DNA of 64,000 bases from Halomonas organivorans (GCF_014192055.1 NZ_JACHXM010000001.1:499148-563147), one strand, 5' to 3'. Positions 18,584 through 27,750 are shown, counted from the first letter of the stretch. The notes: a model not told the origin generated them from the sequence alone. Translations and numbers: made by a program.

Positions 18584-19345
18584 ATGAAAGTCCTCGTCGC
18601 GGTCAAACGCGTCATCGACTACAACGTCAAGATCCGGGTCAAGCCGGATCACTCCGACGTCGACCTGACCAACGTCAAGATGGCCATGAACCCCTTCTGC
18701 GAGATCGCCGTGGAAGAAGCGGTGCGGCTCAAGGAGAAAGGGGTGGCGACGGAAGTGGTCGCGGTCACCGTGGGCCCCAAGGCCGCCCAGGAGCAGCTGC
18801 GCACCGCGCTGGCGCTGGGCGCCGATCGTGCCATCCACGTACAGACCGATGAGGCCGTCGAGTCGCTGGCCGCGGCCAAGCTGCTGGCCAAGGTGGTCGA
18901 GGAAGAACAGCCGGGCCTGACGATTCTCGGCAAGCAGGCCATCGACAGCGACAACAACCAGGTGGGCCAGATGCTCGCCGCGCTGACCGGCCGCCCCCAG
19001 GGCACCTTCGCCTCCGCAGTGGAGGTTGATGGCGGGGCTGATGACAAAAGCCTCAAGGTCACCCGCGAGATCGACGGCGGCCTGCAGACCGTCGCGCTCC
19101 AGCTGCCGGCCATCGTCACCACCGACCTGCGCCTCAACGAGCCGCGCTACGCCAAGCTGCCCGATATCATGAAGGCCAAGAAGAAGCCGCTGGACACCAA
19201 GACCCCGGACGAACTGGGCGTGTCGGTCGCCTCCGGGCTCAAGCGGATCCGCGTCGAGCCGCCGGCCGAGCGTCAGGGCGGCGTCAAGGTGGGCTCCGTG
19301 GACGAGCTCGTGGACAAACTCAAGAACGAAGCAAAGGTTCTTTGA
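18584..19345 (+). CDS. etfB: Electron transfer flavoprotein, beta subunit
   Basis: A 253-residue EtfB. The family signature is visible in [20 protein letters not shown] (about 30-49), and [11 protein letters not shown] and [19 protein letters not shown] follow as expected. It pairs with EtfA to accept electrons from the acyl-CoA dehydrogenase encoded 26 nt upstream and pass them to ETF:quinone oxidoreductase. A dedicated ETF pair within this catabolic operon suggests a substantial flux of dehydrogenation of aromatic acyl-CoA substrates. Confidence 0.96.
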   Translation: MKVLVAVKRVIDYNVKIRVKPDHSDVDLTNVKMAMNPFCEIAVEEAVRLKEKGVATEVVAVTVGPKAAQEQLRTALALGADRAIHVQTDEAVESLAAAKLLAKVVEEEQPGLTILGKQAIDSDNNQVGQMLAALTGRPQGTFASAVEVDGGADDKSLKVTREIDGGLQTVALQLPAIVTTDLRLNEPRYAKLPDIMKAKKKPLDTKTPDELGVSVASGLKRIRVEPPAERQGGVKVGSVDELVDKLKNEAKVL

Positions 19346-19374
19346 AAACAGCTGCTTTGAAAGGAGCCGATCGG

Positions 19375-20325
19375 ATGAGCATCCTGATCCTTGCGGAACA
19401 CCACGACGGCCAGCTGACCGAGGCCACCGCCCATGTGGTCGCCGCGGCCCGGAAAGTGAAAGAGAGCATCGGTGGCGATATCGACGTCCTTGTCGCCGGC
19501 GAGAACGTCGGCGCCATCGCCGAGGCCGCCGCCAGGCTCGACGGCGTGGCCCGGGTGCGCGTCGCCGACGCCGCCGTCTACGCCCACCAGTTGGCCGAGC
19601 CGCTGGGTGACCTGCTGGTGGCGCTGGCCGATGACTACAGCCACGTGCTGGCGGCGGCCTCGACCACCGGCAAGAACGTGCTGCCGCGGCTCGCCGCGCT
19701 CAAGGACGTCAGCCAGATCTCCGAGATCATCGGCGTGGAGAGCGCCGACACCTTCCAGCGGCCGATCTACGCCGGCAATGCCATCGCCACCGTGCAGAGC
19801 GAGGACGCGCTGAAGGTGATCACCGTGCGGCCCACCGCCTTCGATGCCGTGGGCGGCTCTTCACAAGATCAGGGCAGCGCCGCCGTGGAAGCGGTCGAGG
19901 CCGGCATCGACAACGCCCTGTCGAGCTTCATCGACGAGCGGCTCGAGCAGAGCGACCGCCCCGAGCTGGGCGCCGCCAAGATCGTCATCTCCGGCGGCCG
20001 CGGCATGGGCAGCGGCGAGAACTTCAAGCTGCTCGAGGCCGTCGCCGACAAGCTCGGCGCGGCGATCGGCGCCTCGCGCGCGGCGGTGGATGCCGGCTTC
20101 GTGCCCAACGACATGCAGGTCGGCCAGACCGGCAAGATCGTGGCCCCGGAGCTGTACATCGCGGTGGGCATCTCGGGTGCCATCCAGCACCTGGCGGGGA
20201 TGAAGGACTCCAAGGTGATCGTCGCCATCAACAAGGACGACGAGGCGCCGATCTTCCAGGTCGCAGACTATGGTTTCGTGTCGGATCTCTTTGAGGCGCT
20301 GCCCGAGCTGGAACAGAAGCTCTAA
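19375..20325 (+). CDS. etfA: Electron transfer flavoprotein, alpha subunit
   Basis: A 316-residue EtfA. The start at 19375 was chosen because AAGGAG lies at the right distance and [12 protein letters not shown] is the usual EtfA N-terminus. The C-terminal FAD domain is complete ([68 protein letters not shown]). It follows etfB by 29 nt. A short second copy of an etfA 3' end lies 53 bp after its stop codon. Confidence 0.96.
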   Translation: MSILILAEHHDGQLTEATAHVVAAARKVKESIGGDIDVLVAGENVGAIAEAAARLDGVARVRVADAAVYAHQLAEPLGDLLVALADDYSHVLAAASTTGKNVLPRLAALKDVSQISEIIGVESADTFQRPIYAGNAIATVQSEDALKVITVRPTAFDAVGGSSQDQGSAAVEAVEAGIDNALSSFIDERLEQSDRPELGAAKIVISGGRGMGSGENFKLLEAVADKLGAAIGASRAAVDAGFVPNDMQVGQTGKIVAPELYIAVGISGAIQHLAGMKDSKVIVAINKDDEAPIFQVADYGFVSDLFEALPELEQKL

Positions 20326-20337
20326 GCCCAAGGCAAG

Positions 20338-20358
20338 GCGCGACCCCATCGGTCGCGC
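20338..20358 (+). terminator. Candidate etfBA terminator
   Basis: GCGCGACC and GGTCGCGC form an 8-bp stem around CCATC, 12 nt after the etfA stop codon. No T run follows. Confidence 0.5.
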
Positions 20359-20378
20359 TCTCGGCAGCCACCGATCTC

Positions 20379-20426
20379 GTCGCCGATCTCTTCGAGGCGC
20401 TGCCGGAGCTCGAGAGCAAGCTGTAA
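20379..20426 (+). pseudogene. etfA 3'-end remnant
   Basis: Read in one frame this stretch gives [15 protein letters not shown] and a stop codon, nearly the same as the C-terminus of the intact etfA just upstream ([15 protein letters not shown]). The bases differ at several third positions, so it is not a recent exact duplicate. It looks like the tail of another etfA paralogue left behind when the present gene was exchanged or inserted. Confidence 0.8.
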
Positions 20427-20580
20427 GCTACGCTAGAAGGCGCTGACCACGGGGCAATCGCAGATAACCGCATCGTTTGGGCTGATCCGGCGACAGGTCG
20501 GCGAGGGGCGCTATGAACCCCTCCCTGGGCGCTACTTTGGCCCTGCTTCGCTCTCGCATCCTGCTCCGCTTGCAGAGCCG

Positions 20581-20604
20581 GCGCTGGCCATCCATGGCCA
20601 GCGC
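20581..20604. repeat. Palindromic hairpin element
   Basis: A GCGCTGGCCAT stem with a CC loop and perfect complement, in non-coding sequence. It may be part of a dispersed intergenic element, but no second copy is seen in this window. Confidence 0.5.
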
Positions 20605-20740
20605 GTTCGGCGAAGATCGCCTCACCCATGGCCAAAAACCCCCTCGACGAGCTGCCCCCGGCGCTCTCACCATGGCCAACTGCGATATCCTTGGCGCTGA
20701 CCAGGTGCGGTCTGCGCCTTCTGTATGCCAACCCACGTCG

Positions 20741-21481
20741 TCACACGTACATCCCGCCGTTGACGTTGAGGGTCTGCCCGTTGACGTAGGAAGCCTCGTC
20801 GGAGGCCAGGAAGGCCACCACCGCCGCCACCTCCTCCGGTCGGCCGCTGCGGCCCTGGGGAATCCGCGCCAGCAGCTTGTCGCGGACCTTTTCCGGAATC
20901 TGCGCGGTCATCTCGCTGTCGATGAACCCCGGCGCCACCGCGTTGATCGCCACGCCCTGACGCGCCAGCTCCTTGCTCAGGCTCTTCACGAAGCCGATCA
21001 CGCCCGCCTTGGCGGCGGAATAGTTGGCCTGGCCGACGTTGCCCTCATTGCCGGACAGCGAGCTGATGCAGACGATGCGCCCGGATTGGCGCTCGACCAT
21101 GTGTCGGGCGACCTCCTGGGTGCACAGGAACATGGAGGTGAGGTTGACGTCCATCACCGCGTTCCACTGCTCGTCGGTCATCCTGAGGAAAGCGGCATCG
21201 CGGGTGATGCCGGCGTTGTTGACCAGGATGTCCAGGTGGCCGAAGCGTTCTATCACGCGCCGTACCAGCGCCGCTACCTGGGCACGGTCAGCCACGTCGC
21301 AGGCGATCGCCAGGCTGTCGTGGCCCCGTTCGACCAGCGTTTCGGCCACCCGCCGGGCGGCCTCGCCATCGATGTCCACCACCACGGTGCGGGCCCCCTC
21401 GGCGGCCAGCCGCTCGACCATGGCGGCGCCCAGGCCGCGACCGGCACCGGTCACCACGGCCACGCGTTCGTGCAACTTCAT
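20741..21481 (-). CDS. SDR-family 3-oxoacyl-ACP/acetoacetyl-CoA reductase (FabG/PhaB-like)
   Basis: A 246-residue short-chain dehydrogenase. The start at 21481 gives MKLHERVAVVTG, the usual FabG-type N-terminus, after a TGGAGATG ribosome-binding site. TGAGRGLG (cofactor), NNAG, ISSLSGNEGNVGQANYSAAKAG (Ser-Tyr-Lys) and the C-terminal NGQTLNVNGGMYV are present; the last is common in PhaB/FabG reductases. It is convergent with etfA and separated from the upstream porin by a terminator. It could serve polyhydroxybutyrate or fatty-acid metabolism, or be another 3-hydroxyacyl dehydrogenase of the aromatic route. Confidence 0.88.
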   Translation of the reverse strand: MKLHERVAVVTGAGRGLGAAMVERLAAEGARTVVVDIDGEAARRVAETLVERGHDSLAIACDVADRAQVAALVRRVIERFGHLDILVNNAGITRDAAFLRMTDEQWNAVMDVNLTSMFLCTQEVARHMVERQSGRIVCISSLSGNEGNVGQANYSAAKAGVIGFVKSLSKELARQGVAINAVAPGFIDSEMTAQIPEKVRDKLLARIPQGRSGRPEEVAAVVAFLASDEASYVNGQTLNVNGGMYV

Positions 21482-21648
21482 CGCATCATCTCCATTTAGT
21501 TGGGTCCCGTGCCCACCATGCTGGAACATTCGAAAATGGCACCAAGCCGACGTCGGCCCCTAAACAAGGGGTCTTCGCATCTTGGCGTGTAATATCATTA
21601 TGGGAGTGCAAGATCCGGCACCACTGCACGATTGGGAACGCATTCCTA

Positions 21649-21690
21649 GGCGCCTGACGGCGCCTTCGCGATCTAAAGGTCGCTCCCACG
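21649..21690 (-). repeat. REP-like intergenic repeat, copy 2
   Basis: Read on the minus strand it begins CGTGGGAGCGACC and ends in GGCGCC-GTCA-GGCGCC, matching the element at 16534-16575 in order and spacing. Confidence 0.7.
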
Positions 21691-21699
21691 AAGAACACT

Positions 21700-21746
21700 A
21701 AAAAAGAGGCGAATCATCGAGCACCGGAACGGCCGATGATTCACCT
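21700..21746 (-). terminator. Rho-independent terminator of porin gene
   Basis: GAATCATCG and CGATGATTC form a 9-bp stem that can be extended by AGG/CCT. On the minus strand it is followed by a run of six T residues, about 50 nt after the porin stop codon. Confidence 0.85.
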
Positions 21747-21793
21747 TTCAATGGATCGAAACGCGGAAAAGAATTTATCCGGGAATCACTGCA

Positions 21794-22858
21794 TCAGAAC
21801 TTGTACATGGCCATCAGCTCGACTTGCTGGCCGCCCGGGCGCAGCGGCATGGTGAGCGCGTTGCGATCACGCCACTCGATGCCGAGGTCCAGGCCCGGCA
21901 GGTAGGTGTAGATCAGGTTGACGTTGGTCACCTGCAGGGTGTCGTCCTCCACTGCCGGCGATACCTCATCGGCGGTCACCTGCCCGTAGCGCACGTTGCC
22001 ACTCAGTCGCTCGGTAAAGCGGTGGCTGATACCGGCGGAAAAGCCTGTCGTGCTGACCAGATCGCCGTTGGCGTCGACTTCTCCCTTGCGTGCGATGCTG
22101 CCCGGTGATGCCGCGCCGTTATACCCCCAGCCGGCTTGTACGTTATTCCCCTCCCCCGTGTAGCCGCTCAGGGCGACAGAGGTATCGCCGAAGTTCAGCT
22201 TGCCCGCCAGAGAGATCGCGGCACCGAACTCCGAGTCATCCAGCCCGGTTTCGACCTCACGCCCGGTAACGGCCAGGTTGAACGCATGCCCCGCCTGGGT
22301 TCGATGGGTGTATGAGGCCACCATGTCCGGGACGTCGGCATCGCTGTAGACCGGATCCTGGAAGCTGAAACGGAAACCGCCCGTCGTATAGTGCAGGACC
22401 AGGTCGGGCCGCACGACGGCCCCGCTTCCCGCGATGGTGCCGATGCCCGTGCCATAGAAATCCAGAACCCGAACGTCGAACGGCGCCGAGGCATAGAACT
22501 GTCCCGTCCATGTCTGGCCAAGCGTCAGGTTGTCGACCTTGACATAGGCATGGCGCAAGCGCATGGCGTAGCTCGTATCGCTGGTATCGGTGGCATTGTC
22601 CCAGAAGTCGCCTTCCACGAAGGCCGTGACATCATGCCCCTCGATCTCTCGGTCCACCTTGAAGTTAAGCCGAGACTGGCGGGCAGAACCATCGAAGTAC
22701 CTGTCCCCACCGTCGGGGTCGGTGAAAATACCTTCTGCCTTGACATAGCCACCAACGCTGAATGTCGTTCCGTCGACCTCCGCGATCTCCAGGGCATGAA
22801 CCTGGGAAGACATGGAGGCGACGGCCACGGCGAGTGCGAGCTTGTTATTGAATGTCAT
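21794..22858 (-). CDS. Outer-membrane porin
   Basis: A 354-residue beta-barrel protein with a signal peptide (MTFNNKLALAVAVASMSSQVHA), alternating amphipathic strands and a C-terminal phenylalanine (VELMAMYKF), the signal for outer-membrane insertion. Blocks such as GGYVKAEGIFTDPDGGDRYFDGSARQSRLNF resemble DcaP-like porins, which in other bacteria are linked to dicarboxylate or aromatic acid uptake. It follows the thiolase gene on the same strand (153 nt) and may be expressed with the CoA-transferase operon. It would provide the outer-membrane step ahead of the TRAP transporters. Confidence 0.88.
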   Translation of the reverse strand: MTFNNKLALAVAVASMSSQVHALEIAEVDGTTFSVGGYVKAEGIFTDPDGGDRYFDGSARQSRLNFKVDREIEGHDVTAFVEGDFWDNATDTSDTSYAMRLRHAYVKVDNLTLGQTWTGQFYASAPFDVRVLDFYGTGIGTIAGSGAVVRPDLVLHYTTGGFRFSFQDPVYSDADVPDMVASYTHRTQAGHAFNLAVTGREVETGLDDSEFGAAISLAGKLNFGDTSVALSGYTGEGNNVQAGWGYNGAASPGSIARKGEVDANGDLVSTTGFSAGISHRFTERLSGNVRYGQVTADEVSPAVEDDTLQVTNVNLIYTYLPGLDLGIEWRDRNALTMPLRPGGQQVELMAMYKF

Positions 22859-22934
22859 CGCTGCGTTGCTCCGTATTGTTGTCGTGATGAAAGGCTCGAT
22901 TTCCAGAGAGCCATGAATGGGGAAAGTCCCCTTG

Positions 22935-22950
22935 GAGAACTGCTGTTCTC
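22935..22950. promoter_or_regulatory. Inverted repeat upstream of porin gene
   Basis: GAGAAC-TGCT-GTTCTC lies 77 bp before the porin start, in the thiolase-porin gap. It could be an operator or a leader hairpin. Confidence 0.35.
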
Positions 22951-23011
22951 TTGTTGTTTTTCTGCGTTGCCCGGGCATATGCCCCCGGGCGTGAATGGCG
23001 GCGGCGCGACC

Positions 23012-24202
23012 TCAGCCCACCTTGACGACCAGCGCCGCCGCGGAGTCACCCGCCGCGCAGCCGGTCACCAGGGCGTAGCCGCCGCCCTTGAGCGCGGTCT
23101 CCTCGATGGCCTCGATCAGCAGCCGCGCCAGGGTCGGCCCCTGCGGATGGCCGAACACCAGCGAGGTGCCATAGTTGTTGAAGGCGTTGGCATCGAGGCC
23201 CAGGGCCTTGGCCAGGTGCAGGTCATTGGCGATGAACGGCGAGTGGTTCTTGACCGTCTTGATCTGGTCGAGCGTCAGCCCGGCCTGATCGAGCGCCCGC
23301 TGAGCGGCGGTGGCAGGTGCCATGGGCATATGGGCCGGCTTGGTGCGGGCGTGCCCGTAGGCCACCACCTGCACCGCCAGTTGGGGGTCGGTGCTCAGGT
23401 CTCGAGCCCGCTCCCGGGTGGTCACGAGGATGCCGGCGTTGCCGTCGGCGGGATGGGTCTGGGCGCCGAAGCTGTGAATGCCGTCGGGCTGCACCGTGCG
23501 CAGCCTGGCCAGGCCCTCGGCGCTGGTGGCGGTCACCCCTTCGTCTGCCTCGACGAGCTTGGTGTCCTTCCGCGAGACGGGAACTTCCAGCGGGAACATG
23601 TAGCGCTTCTGGAAGGCGCGATCGTCGGCCAGCGCCTCGGCGTACTGGGCGTAGCGATGCAGCGTCAATTCATCGGCCTGCTCGCGGGTGAAGCCGTGCT
23701 CGCGGGCCACGTTCTCGGCGGTGGTCAGCATGTCCTTGCCGGTGGCCGGGTCGGCGGCGATGTTGTCCATGTTCCAGTTTTCGGCGATCACCTCGCCGCC
23801 CGGCCCGGTGGGATTCGGCCAGATGGTGTGAGGGCCGTTGGAGGTGCGATCGGCGAGCAGGCAATAGGTGGTGTCGAAGGCGCCGGCCTCCACCGCCAGG
23901 GCGGCATTGAACACCGCGGTGGTGGCGGTGGCGCAGGCCTGGGTGATGTTCTGCCCGGGCGCCTGTCCGGCGCCCATCATGGCCGCCGCCCAGGGCGCAC
24001 CATAGAAGATCGACTTCTGTCCCACCGAGACCCCGAGATAGAGGTAGTCGATGATCGTCGGGTCGAGATCGCGGGACGCGAACCAGCGCTTGCTGGTGGC
24101 CGCGCCCAGCTCGATGGAGTTGACGTTGGCCAGGCTGCCCATCCACTTGCAGAAGGGGCTGGAGTAATAACCGCCATAGGGGATATAGGCGTTCTTGAAC
24201 AT
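23012..24202 (-). CDS. Divergent thiolase-family protein
   Basis: A 396-residue thiolase-fold protein. The nucleophilic cysteine is in place (QAC90ATATTAV), but the usual NEAF block is replaced by NHSPF, the histidine block reads GHPQGPTLARLL and the C-terminal cysteine region is GCAAGDSAA instead of the usual CxGxGxG. It is therefore not a standard acetyl-CoA acetyltransferase such as PcaF. It sits between a CoA-transferase (40 nt upstream) and a porin. It is the best candidate in the window for thiolytic cleavage of 3-aryl-3-oxopropanoyl-CoA to aroyl-CoA and acetyl-CoA; this role is inferred. Confidence 0.85.
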   Translation of the reverse strand: MFKNAYIPYGGYYSSPFCKWMGSLANVNSIELGAATSKRWFASRDLDPTIIDYLYLGVSVGQKSIFYGAPWAAAMMGAGQAPGQNITQACATATTAVFNAALAVEAGAFDTTYCLLADRTSNGPHTIWPNPTGPGGEVIAENWNMDNIAADPATGKDMLTTAENVAREHGFTREQADELTLHRYAQYAEALADDRAFQKRYMFPLEVPVSRKDTKLVEADEGVTATSAEGLARLRTVQPDGIHSFGAQTHPADGNAGILVTTRERARDLSTDPQLAVQVVAYGHARTKPAHMPMAPATAAQRALDQAGLTLDQIKTVKNHSPFIANDLHLAKALGLDANAFNNYGTSLVFGHPQGPTLARLLIEAIEETALKGGGYALVTGCAAGDSAAALVVKVG

Positions 24203-24242
24203 GTTCGACTCCTCGATGGGATGAAGGGACTCGCCGCGGGGC

Positions 24243-25802
24243 TCAGGCGACGGTCAGCCGCTCGCGCAACCCGCCCCACTGGGGCTGGAAGAGCTCATGG
24301 GGCATCTCGCGCAGCTCGTCGGCGATGCGCGGCACGAAGTCCATGGCCGCCAGGATGTCGCGCTCGATGTCGAGGCCCGGCGCCACTTCGGTGAGGGTGA
24401 TCTCGCCGTCGATCAGCTCGAACACGCAGCGTTCGGTGACGAACAGCACCGGCTTGCCGACCTCGCGGGCGTAGCGCCCGCTGAAGGTGACCTGGTCGAC
24501 GCGCTGCACGAACTTGCGGCGATGGCTTTCCCGGCGGATGGCCAGCCGGCCGTCCTCGACCATCACCTCGCCGCCGTTGGTGAAGGTGCCGCAGAACACC
24601 ACCTTGCGGGCGTTCTGGCTGATGTTGATGAAGCCGCCCGGGCCGACCACCTTGTCGCCGAACTTGCTGACGTTGAGGTTGCCCTCGTGGTCGGTCTGGG
24701 CCAGGCCGAGGAAGCAGACGTCCAGGCCGCCGCCGTCGTAGAAGTCGAACTGGTAGCCGTGGTCGATGATCGCCTCGGCGTTCCAGGAGGTGGCGAAGTC
24801 GCCGCCGCTAGCCGGCACCCCGCCATAGGTGCCGAGCTCGGTGGTCAGGGTCATCAGGTCGCTGACGCCCTCCTCCGCGGCGACGCTCGAGACCCCCTCG
24901 GGCATGCCGATGCCGAGGTTGACCATGCCACCCGGCACCAGCTCCATGGCGGCGCGCCGGGCGATCACCTTGCGCGGATCCAGCGGCATCGGCGCGATGC
25001 CGCCGAGCGGCACCTTGAGATCGCCGGAGAGCGCCGGGTTGTAGCCGGTCGCCATGGTCTGCATGTGCTGCTCGGGTTCGGCCACCACCACGTAGTCCAC
25101 CAGGTCGCCCGGCACCTTGACGCGCTGCGGATGCAGGCTGCCCTGCTTGGCCAGGTACTCCACCTGGGCGATGACGATGCCGCCGCTGTTCTTGGCCGCC
25201 TGGGCCATCGACAGCTGCTCGAGGAAGATCGCCTCGCGCTCCAGGCTCAGGTTGCCGCGCTCGTCGGCGGTGGTGGCGCGGATCACCGCCACGTCCATCG
25301 GGAAGGTGCGATAGAGCAACCACTCCTCGCCCTCGAGCTCGAGGCACTTGACCAGGTCCTCTTCGGCTGCCGTATTGGCCTTGCCACCCTCCAGGCGCGG
25401 GTCGACGAAGGTGCCGAGCCCCACCTTGCTGATCACCCCCGGCTTACCGCCGGCGATGTGTCGCCACAGGTGGGCCATCACGCCCTGGGGCAACAAGTAG
25501 CCCTCGATGAGGTTCTCGCGGATCAGCTCGCCCATGCGCGGCGCCTGGCCGGTGTGGCCGCTGACCAGCCGCTTGACCAGGCCGGCATGCCCCAGGTGGT
25601 TCATGCCGCGGGTCTTGCCGTCGCCGCAGCCGCAGCTGTGCGCCACGGTCAGGTCACGGGGCGATCCGCTGTCGAGGAAGCGCGTCTCCAGCGCCGCGGC
25701 CACTGCCTCGGCGAAGCCGCACAGGCCGGCGGTGGTCCAGGCGACGGTGTCGCCATCCTGGATCAGTGCGGCCGCGGTACTGCTGTCGATGATCTTGCTC
25801 AC
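24243..25802 (-). CDS. Acyl-CoA:acetate/3-ketoacid CoA-transferase, fused alpha-beta
   Basis: A 519-residue family I CoA-transferase with both subunit-like halves on one chain, like YdiF/propionate CoA-transferase. Landmarks are MVNLGIGMPEGVSSVA and the active-site glutamate region LTTELGTYGGVPA (about 315-327). It heads an operon with the divergent thiolase and the porin. A 12-bp palindrome TTGTTTAAACAA lies 48 bp upstream. Possible roles are activating an aromatic acid at the expense of acetyl-CoA, or recovering CoA from an aroyl-CoA product. Substrates cannot be read from sequence. Confidence 0.88.
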   Translation of the reverse strand: MSKIIDSSTAAALIQDGDTVAWTTAGLCGFAEAVAAALETRFLDSGSPRDLTVAHSCGCGDGKTRGMNHLGHAGLVKRLVSGHTGQAPRMGELIRENLIEGYLLPQGVMAHLWRHIAGGKPGVISKVGLGTFVDPRLEGGKANTAAEEDLVKCLELEGEEWLLYRTFPMDVAVIRATTADERGNLSLEREAIFLEQLSMAQAAKNSGGIVIAQVEYLAKQGSLHPQRVKVPGDLVDYVVVAEPEQHMQTMATGYNPALSGDLKVPLGGIAPMPLDPRKVIARRAAMELVPGGMVNLGIGMPEGVSSVAAEEGVSDLMTLTTELGTYGGVPASGGDFATSWNAEAIIDHGYQFDFYDGGGLDVCFLGLAQTDHEGNLNVSKFGDKVVGPGGFINISQNARKVVFCGTFTNGGEVMVEDGRLAIRRESHRRKFVQRVDQVTFSGRYAREVGKPVLFVTERCVFELIDGEITLTEVAPGLDIERDILAAMDFVPRIADELREMPHELFQPQWGGLRERLTVA

Positions 25803-25849
25803 TGTCTCGGCCCTCTTGTGCAGGCATAGAATGCTGAGATTTGAATATA

Positions 25850-25861
25850 TTGTTTAAACAA
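25850..25861. promoter_or_regulatory. MarR-type operator before CoA-transferase operon
   Basis: TTGTTTAAACAA is a perfect palindrome, followed by CAAACATT. It shares the TGTTTAA core with the sites before both ligase genes and lies in an AT-rich pocket in the 100-bp gap upstream of the CoA-transferase gene. Confidence 0.7.
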
Positions 25862-25902
25862 CAAACATTTTGAGGCGCACCACTCCCCGCCGCTGGCGGC
25901 CT

Positions 25903-27201
25903 TCAGCCGCCGGTCATCATCAGCACGATCTGGGGATAGAAGATCACCAGCGCCACCACCAGGATGTCGGCGACCAGGAAGGTCGCAACGCCCTTGAAGA
26001 TGTCCACCAGCGAGGCGTACTGCCCGGCGACGCCCTTGATGACGAAGATGTTCATGCCCACCGGCGGCGTGATCATGCCGATTTCCAGCAGCTTCACCAG
26101 CAGCACCCCGAACCAGATCAGGCTGACGTCGTAGAGCTCGAACACCGGCAGCAGCACCGGCAGGGTCACCAGCATGGCGCCGAACGGTTCCATGAACAGC
26201 CCCAGGAACAGGTAGATGCAGACGACCACCAGCATCAGCTCGAGATAGGAGGGATCCCAGCCGCTGACGGCCCCGGTGATGTAGCCGGCCAGCCCGCTCA
26301 GGCTGAGGAAGAGCGTGAACATGCTCGCCCCCACCCCGATGATCAGCAGCGCCGAGGTGGTGGTCAGCGTCTCGAGCAGCGCGGCCTTCATGGCCTCGCG
26401 ATTCAGGCGACCCAGAACCAGGGCGATGACGATGGCCCCGGCGGCGCCCACGGCCCCCGCCTCGGTGGCGGTGAACACGCCCGAGAACAGCCCGCCGAAC
26501 ACCAGCACGCCCAGCACCAGCACCGGCCAGATATCGACCAGGGCCTCACGGGCGCCGAGCTCGCGGGCGCCGACGGCCTCGCGCGGCACGATGTCCGGGC
26601 GCCACCAGCTGACCAGCAGGATCACCAGGGCATAGCTCAGCGCGGTCAGCAGGCCGATGGTGATACCGCCCAGGAACACCTGGGTGATCGAGACCTGGGC
26701 GAACACCCCGTAGACGATCATCAGGATGCTCGGCGGGATCAGCGCGCCGATGGTGCCGCCGGCGGCGATGGTGCCGCAGGCGAAGCTGGGCTTGTAGCCG
26801 CCGCTGACCATCTCGGGAATGGCGATGCGTCCCATGGCCGCCGAACAGGCCACGCTGGAGCCGCTCACCGCGGCGAAGCCGGAGCTGGCGACGATGCTCG
26901 AGATCGCCACCCCGCCAGGCAGCCAGCGAAACAGCACCTTGGCGGCATTGAACAATCCCTGGGTCAGGCCGGAATGGAAGCAGACGAAGCCCATCAGCAG
27001 GAACATGGGCACCGCGCTGAGCGTCCACTTGGCGATGAACTCGTAGGGGGAGGAAGACAGCATGCCGATGGCGGTGTCCCACCCCAGCATCAGGGTCATG
27101 CCGCCCAGCGACACGCTGATCAGCGACAGGGCGACCGGCACGCGCAGGGCCAGCAGCAACAGCAGGGCGGCGAGGCCATAGAGGCCGATGGAGACGGACA
27201 T
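25903..27201 (-). CDS. TRAP transporter large permease (DctM family)
   Basis: A 432-residue multi-spanning permease with DctM blocks: GFVCFHSGLTQGLF, SGSSVACSAAMGRIAIPEM, GGTIGALIPPSILMIVYGVF and TPPVGMNIFVIKGVAGQ near the C-terminus. It completes the second TRAP system of the window, encoded inside the phenylpropanoid cluster between the CoA-transferase and the thioesterase/ligase operons. That context makes a hydroxycinnamate-type acid the likely substrate. It begins 3 nt after the small permease gene. Confidence 0.95.
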   Translation of the reverse strand: MSVSIGLYGLAALLLLLALRVPVALSLISVSLGGMTLMLGWDTAIGMLSSSPYEFIAKWTLSAVPMFLLMGFVCFHSGLTQGLFNAAKVLFRWLPGGVAISSIVASSGFAAVSGSSVACSAAMGRIAIPEMVSGGYKPSFACGTIAAGGTIGALIPPSILMIVYGVFAQVSITQVFLGGITIGLLTALSYALVILLVSWWRPDIVPREAVGARELGAREALVDIWPVLVLGVLVFGGLFSGVFTATEAGAVGAAGAIVIALVLGRLNREAMKAALLETLTTTSALLIIGVGASMFTLFLSLSGLAGYITGAVSGWDPSYLELMLVVVCIYLFLGLFMEPFGAMLVTLPVLLPVFELYDVSLIWFGVLLVKLLEIGMITPPVGMNIFVIKGVAGQYASLVDIFKGVATFLVADILVVALVIFYPQIVLMMTGG

Positions 27202-27204
27202 GAT

Positions 27205-27723
27205 TCACCTCTCTCCTTGGCCGGCGGGCTCGGGCGCCTCGCCCCCGAGCAGCGCGGGCAGGCGGACGGCGCAGACCAGGGCCGCCAGGCCGAAGGCGAG
27301 CGGCAGCACGAAATAGGTCGGCCAGACGGGAATGGCGACATTGAGCGACATCACGTAGGAACCGATGTCGAACTGCTCCATGGCCTTGCCCCAGGTGGCC
27401 ACGGCCAGGACGACGTAGACCGCCACCGAGAGCACCACCACCAACAGGTCCGAGAGGCGCAGCAGCCAGGGACGCATCAGCCCCTCCAGGGCCTCCACGG
27501 CGATCATCCCGCGGCGGCGCTCCACCCAGCCCAGGGGCAGCAGCGCCATGGCGATCAGGTAGTAGCGGGTCACCAGCTCGACGGTGGCGGGCACCGACAC
27601 CGACAGGGTCCAGCGCAGTACCACGTCCAGGGTGATGTGGATCACCATCAGCAGCATACCGAGGGTCCCGAGCAGCGCCAGGCCGACGGCGATGCGATCG
27701 GTCAAGCGATACAAAGCGGCCAT
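27205..27723 (-). CDS. TRAP transporter small permease (DctQ family)
   Basis: A 172-residue membrane protein with four hydrophobic segments (for example IAVGLALLGTLGMLLMVIHI). The start at 27723 opens directly into the first helix. An upstream extension is possible but would overlap the hairpin that separates this gene from the receptor gene. It is coupled to the large permease with a 3-nt gap. Confidence 0.9.
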   Translation of the reverse strand: MAALYRLTDRIAVGLALLGTLGMLLMVIHITLDVVLRWTLSVSVPATVELVTRYYLIAMALLPLGWVERRRGMIAVEALEGLMRPWLLRLSDLLVVVLSVAVYVVLAVATWGKAMEQFDIGSYVMSLNVAIPVWPTYFVLPLAFGLAALVCAVRLPALLGGEAPEPAGQGER

Positions 27724-27750
27724 GAGCGAGTCTCCAGCATCGTGGTCGGG

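Larger units (their letters stand above)
20326..20740. other. Intergenic region with hairpin, etfA remnant and palindrome
   Basis: This 415-bp gap between the convergent etfA and SDR genes has no convincing intact gene. It contains a terminator-like hairpin (20338-20358), a remnant of a second etfA 3' end (20379-20426) and a perfect 11-bp palindromic hairpin (20581-20604). The rest shows no recognisable feature and looks like mixed repeat debris. Confidence 0.7.
21482..21793. other. Intergenic region with REP-like repeat and terminator
   Basis: This 312-bp gap holds a REP-like element (21649-21690) and the porin terminator (21700-21746). The remaining roughly 165 bp upstream of the SDR gene should contain its promoter. 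No gene is evident. Confidence 0.7.
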
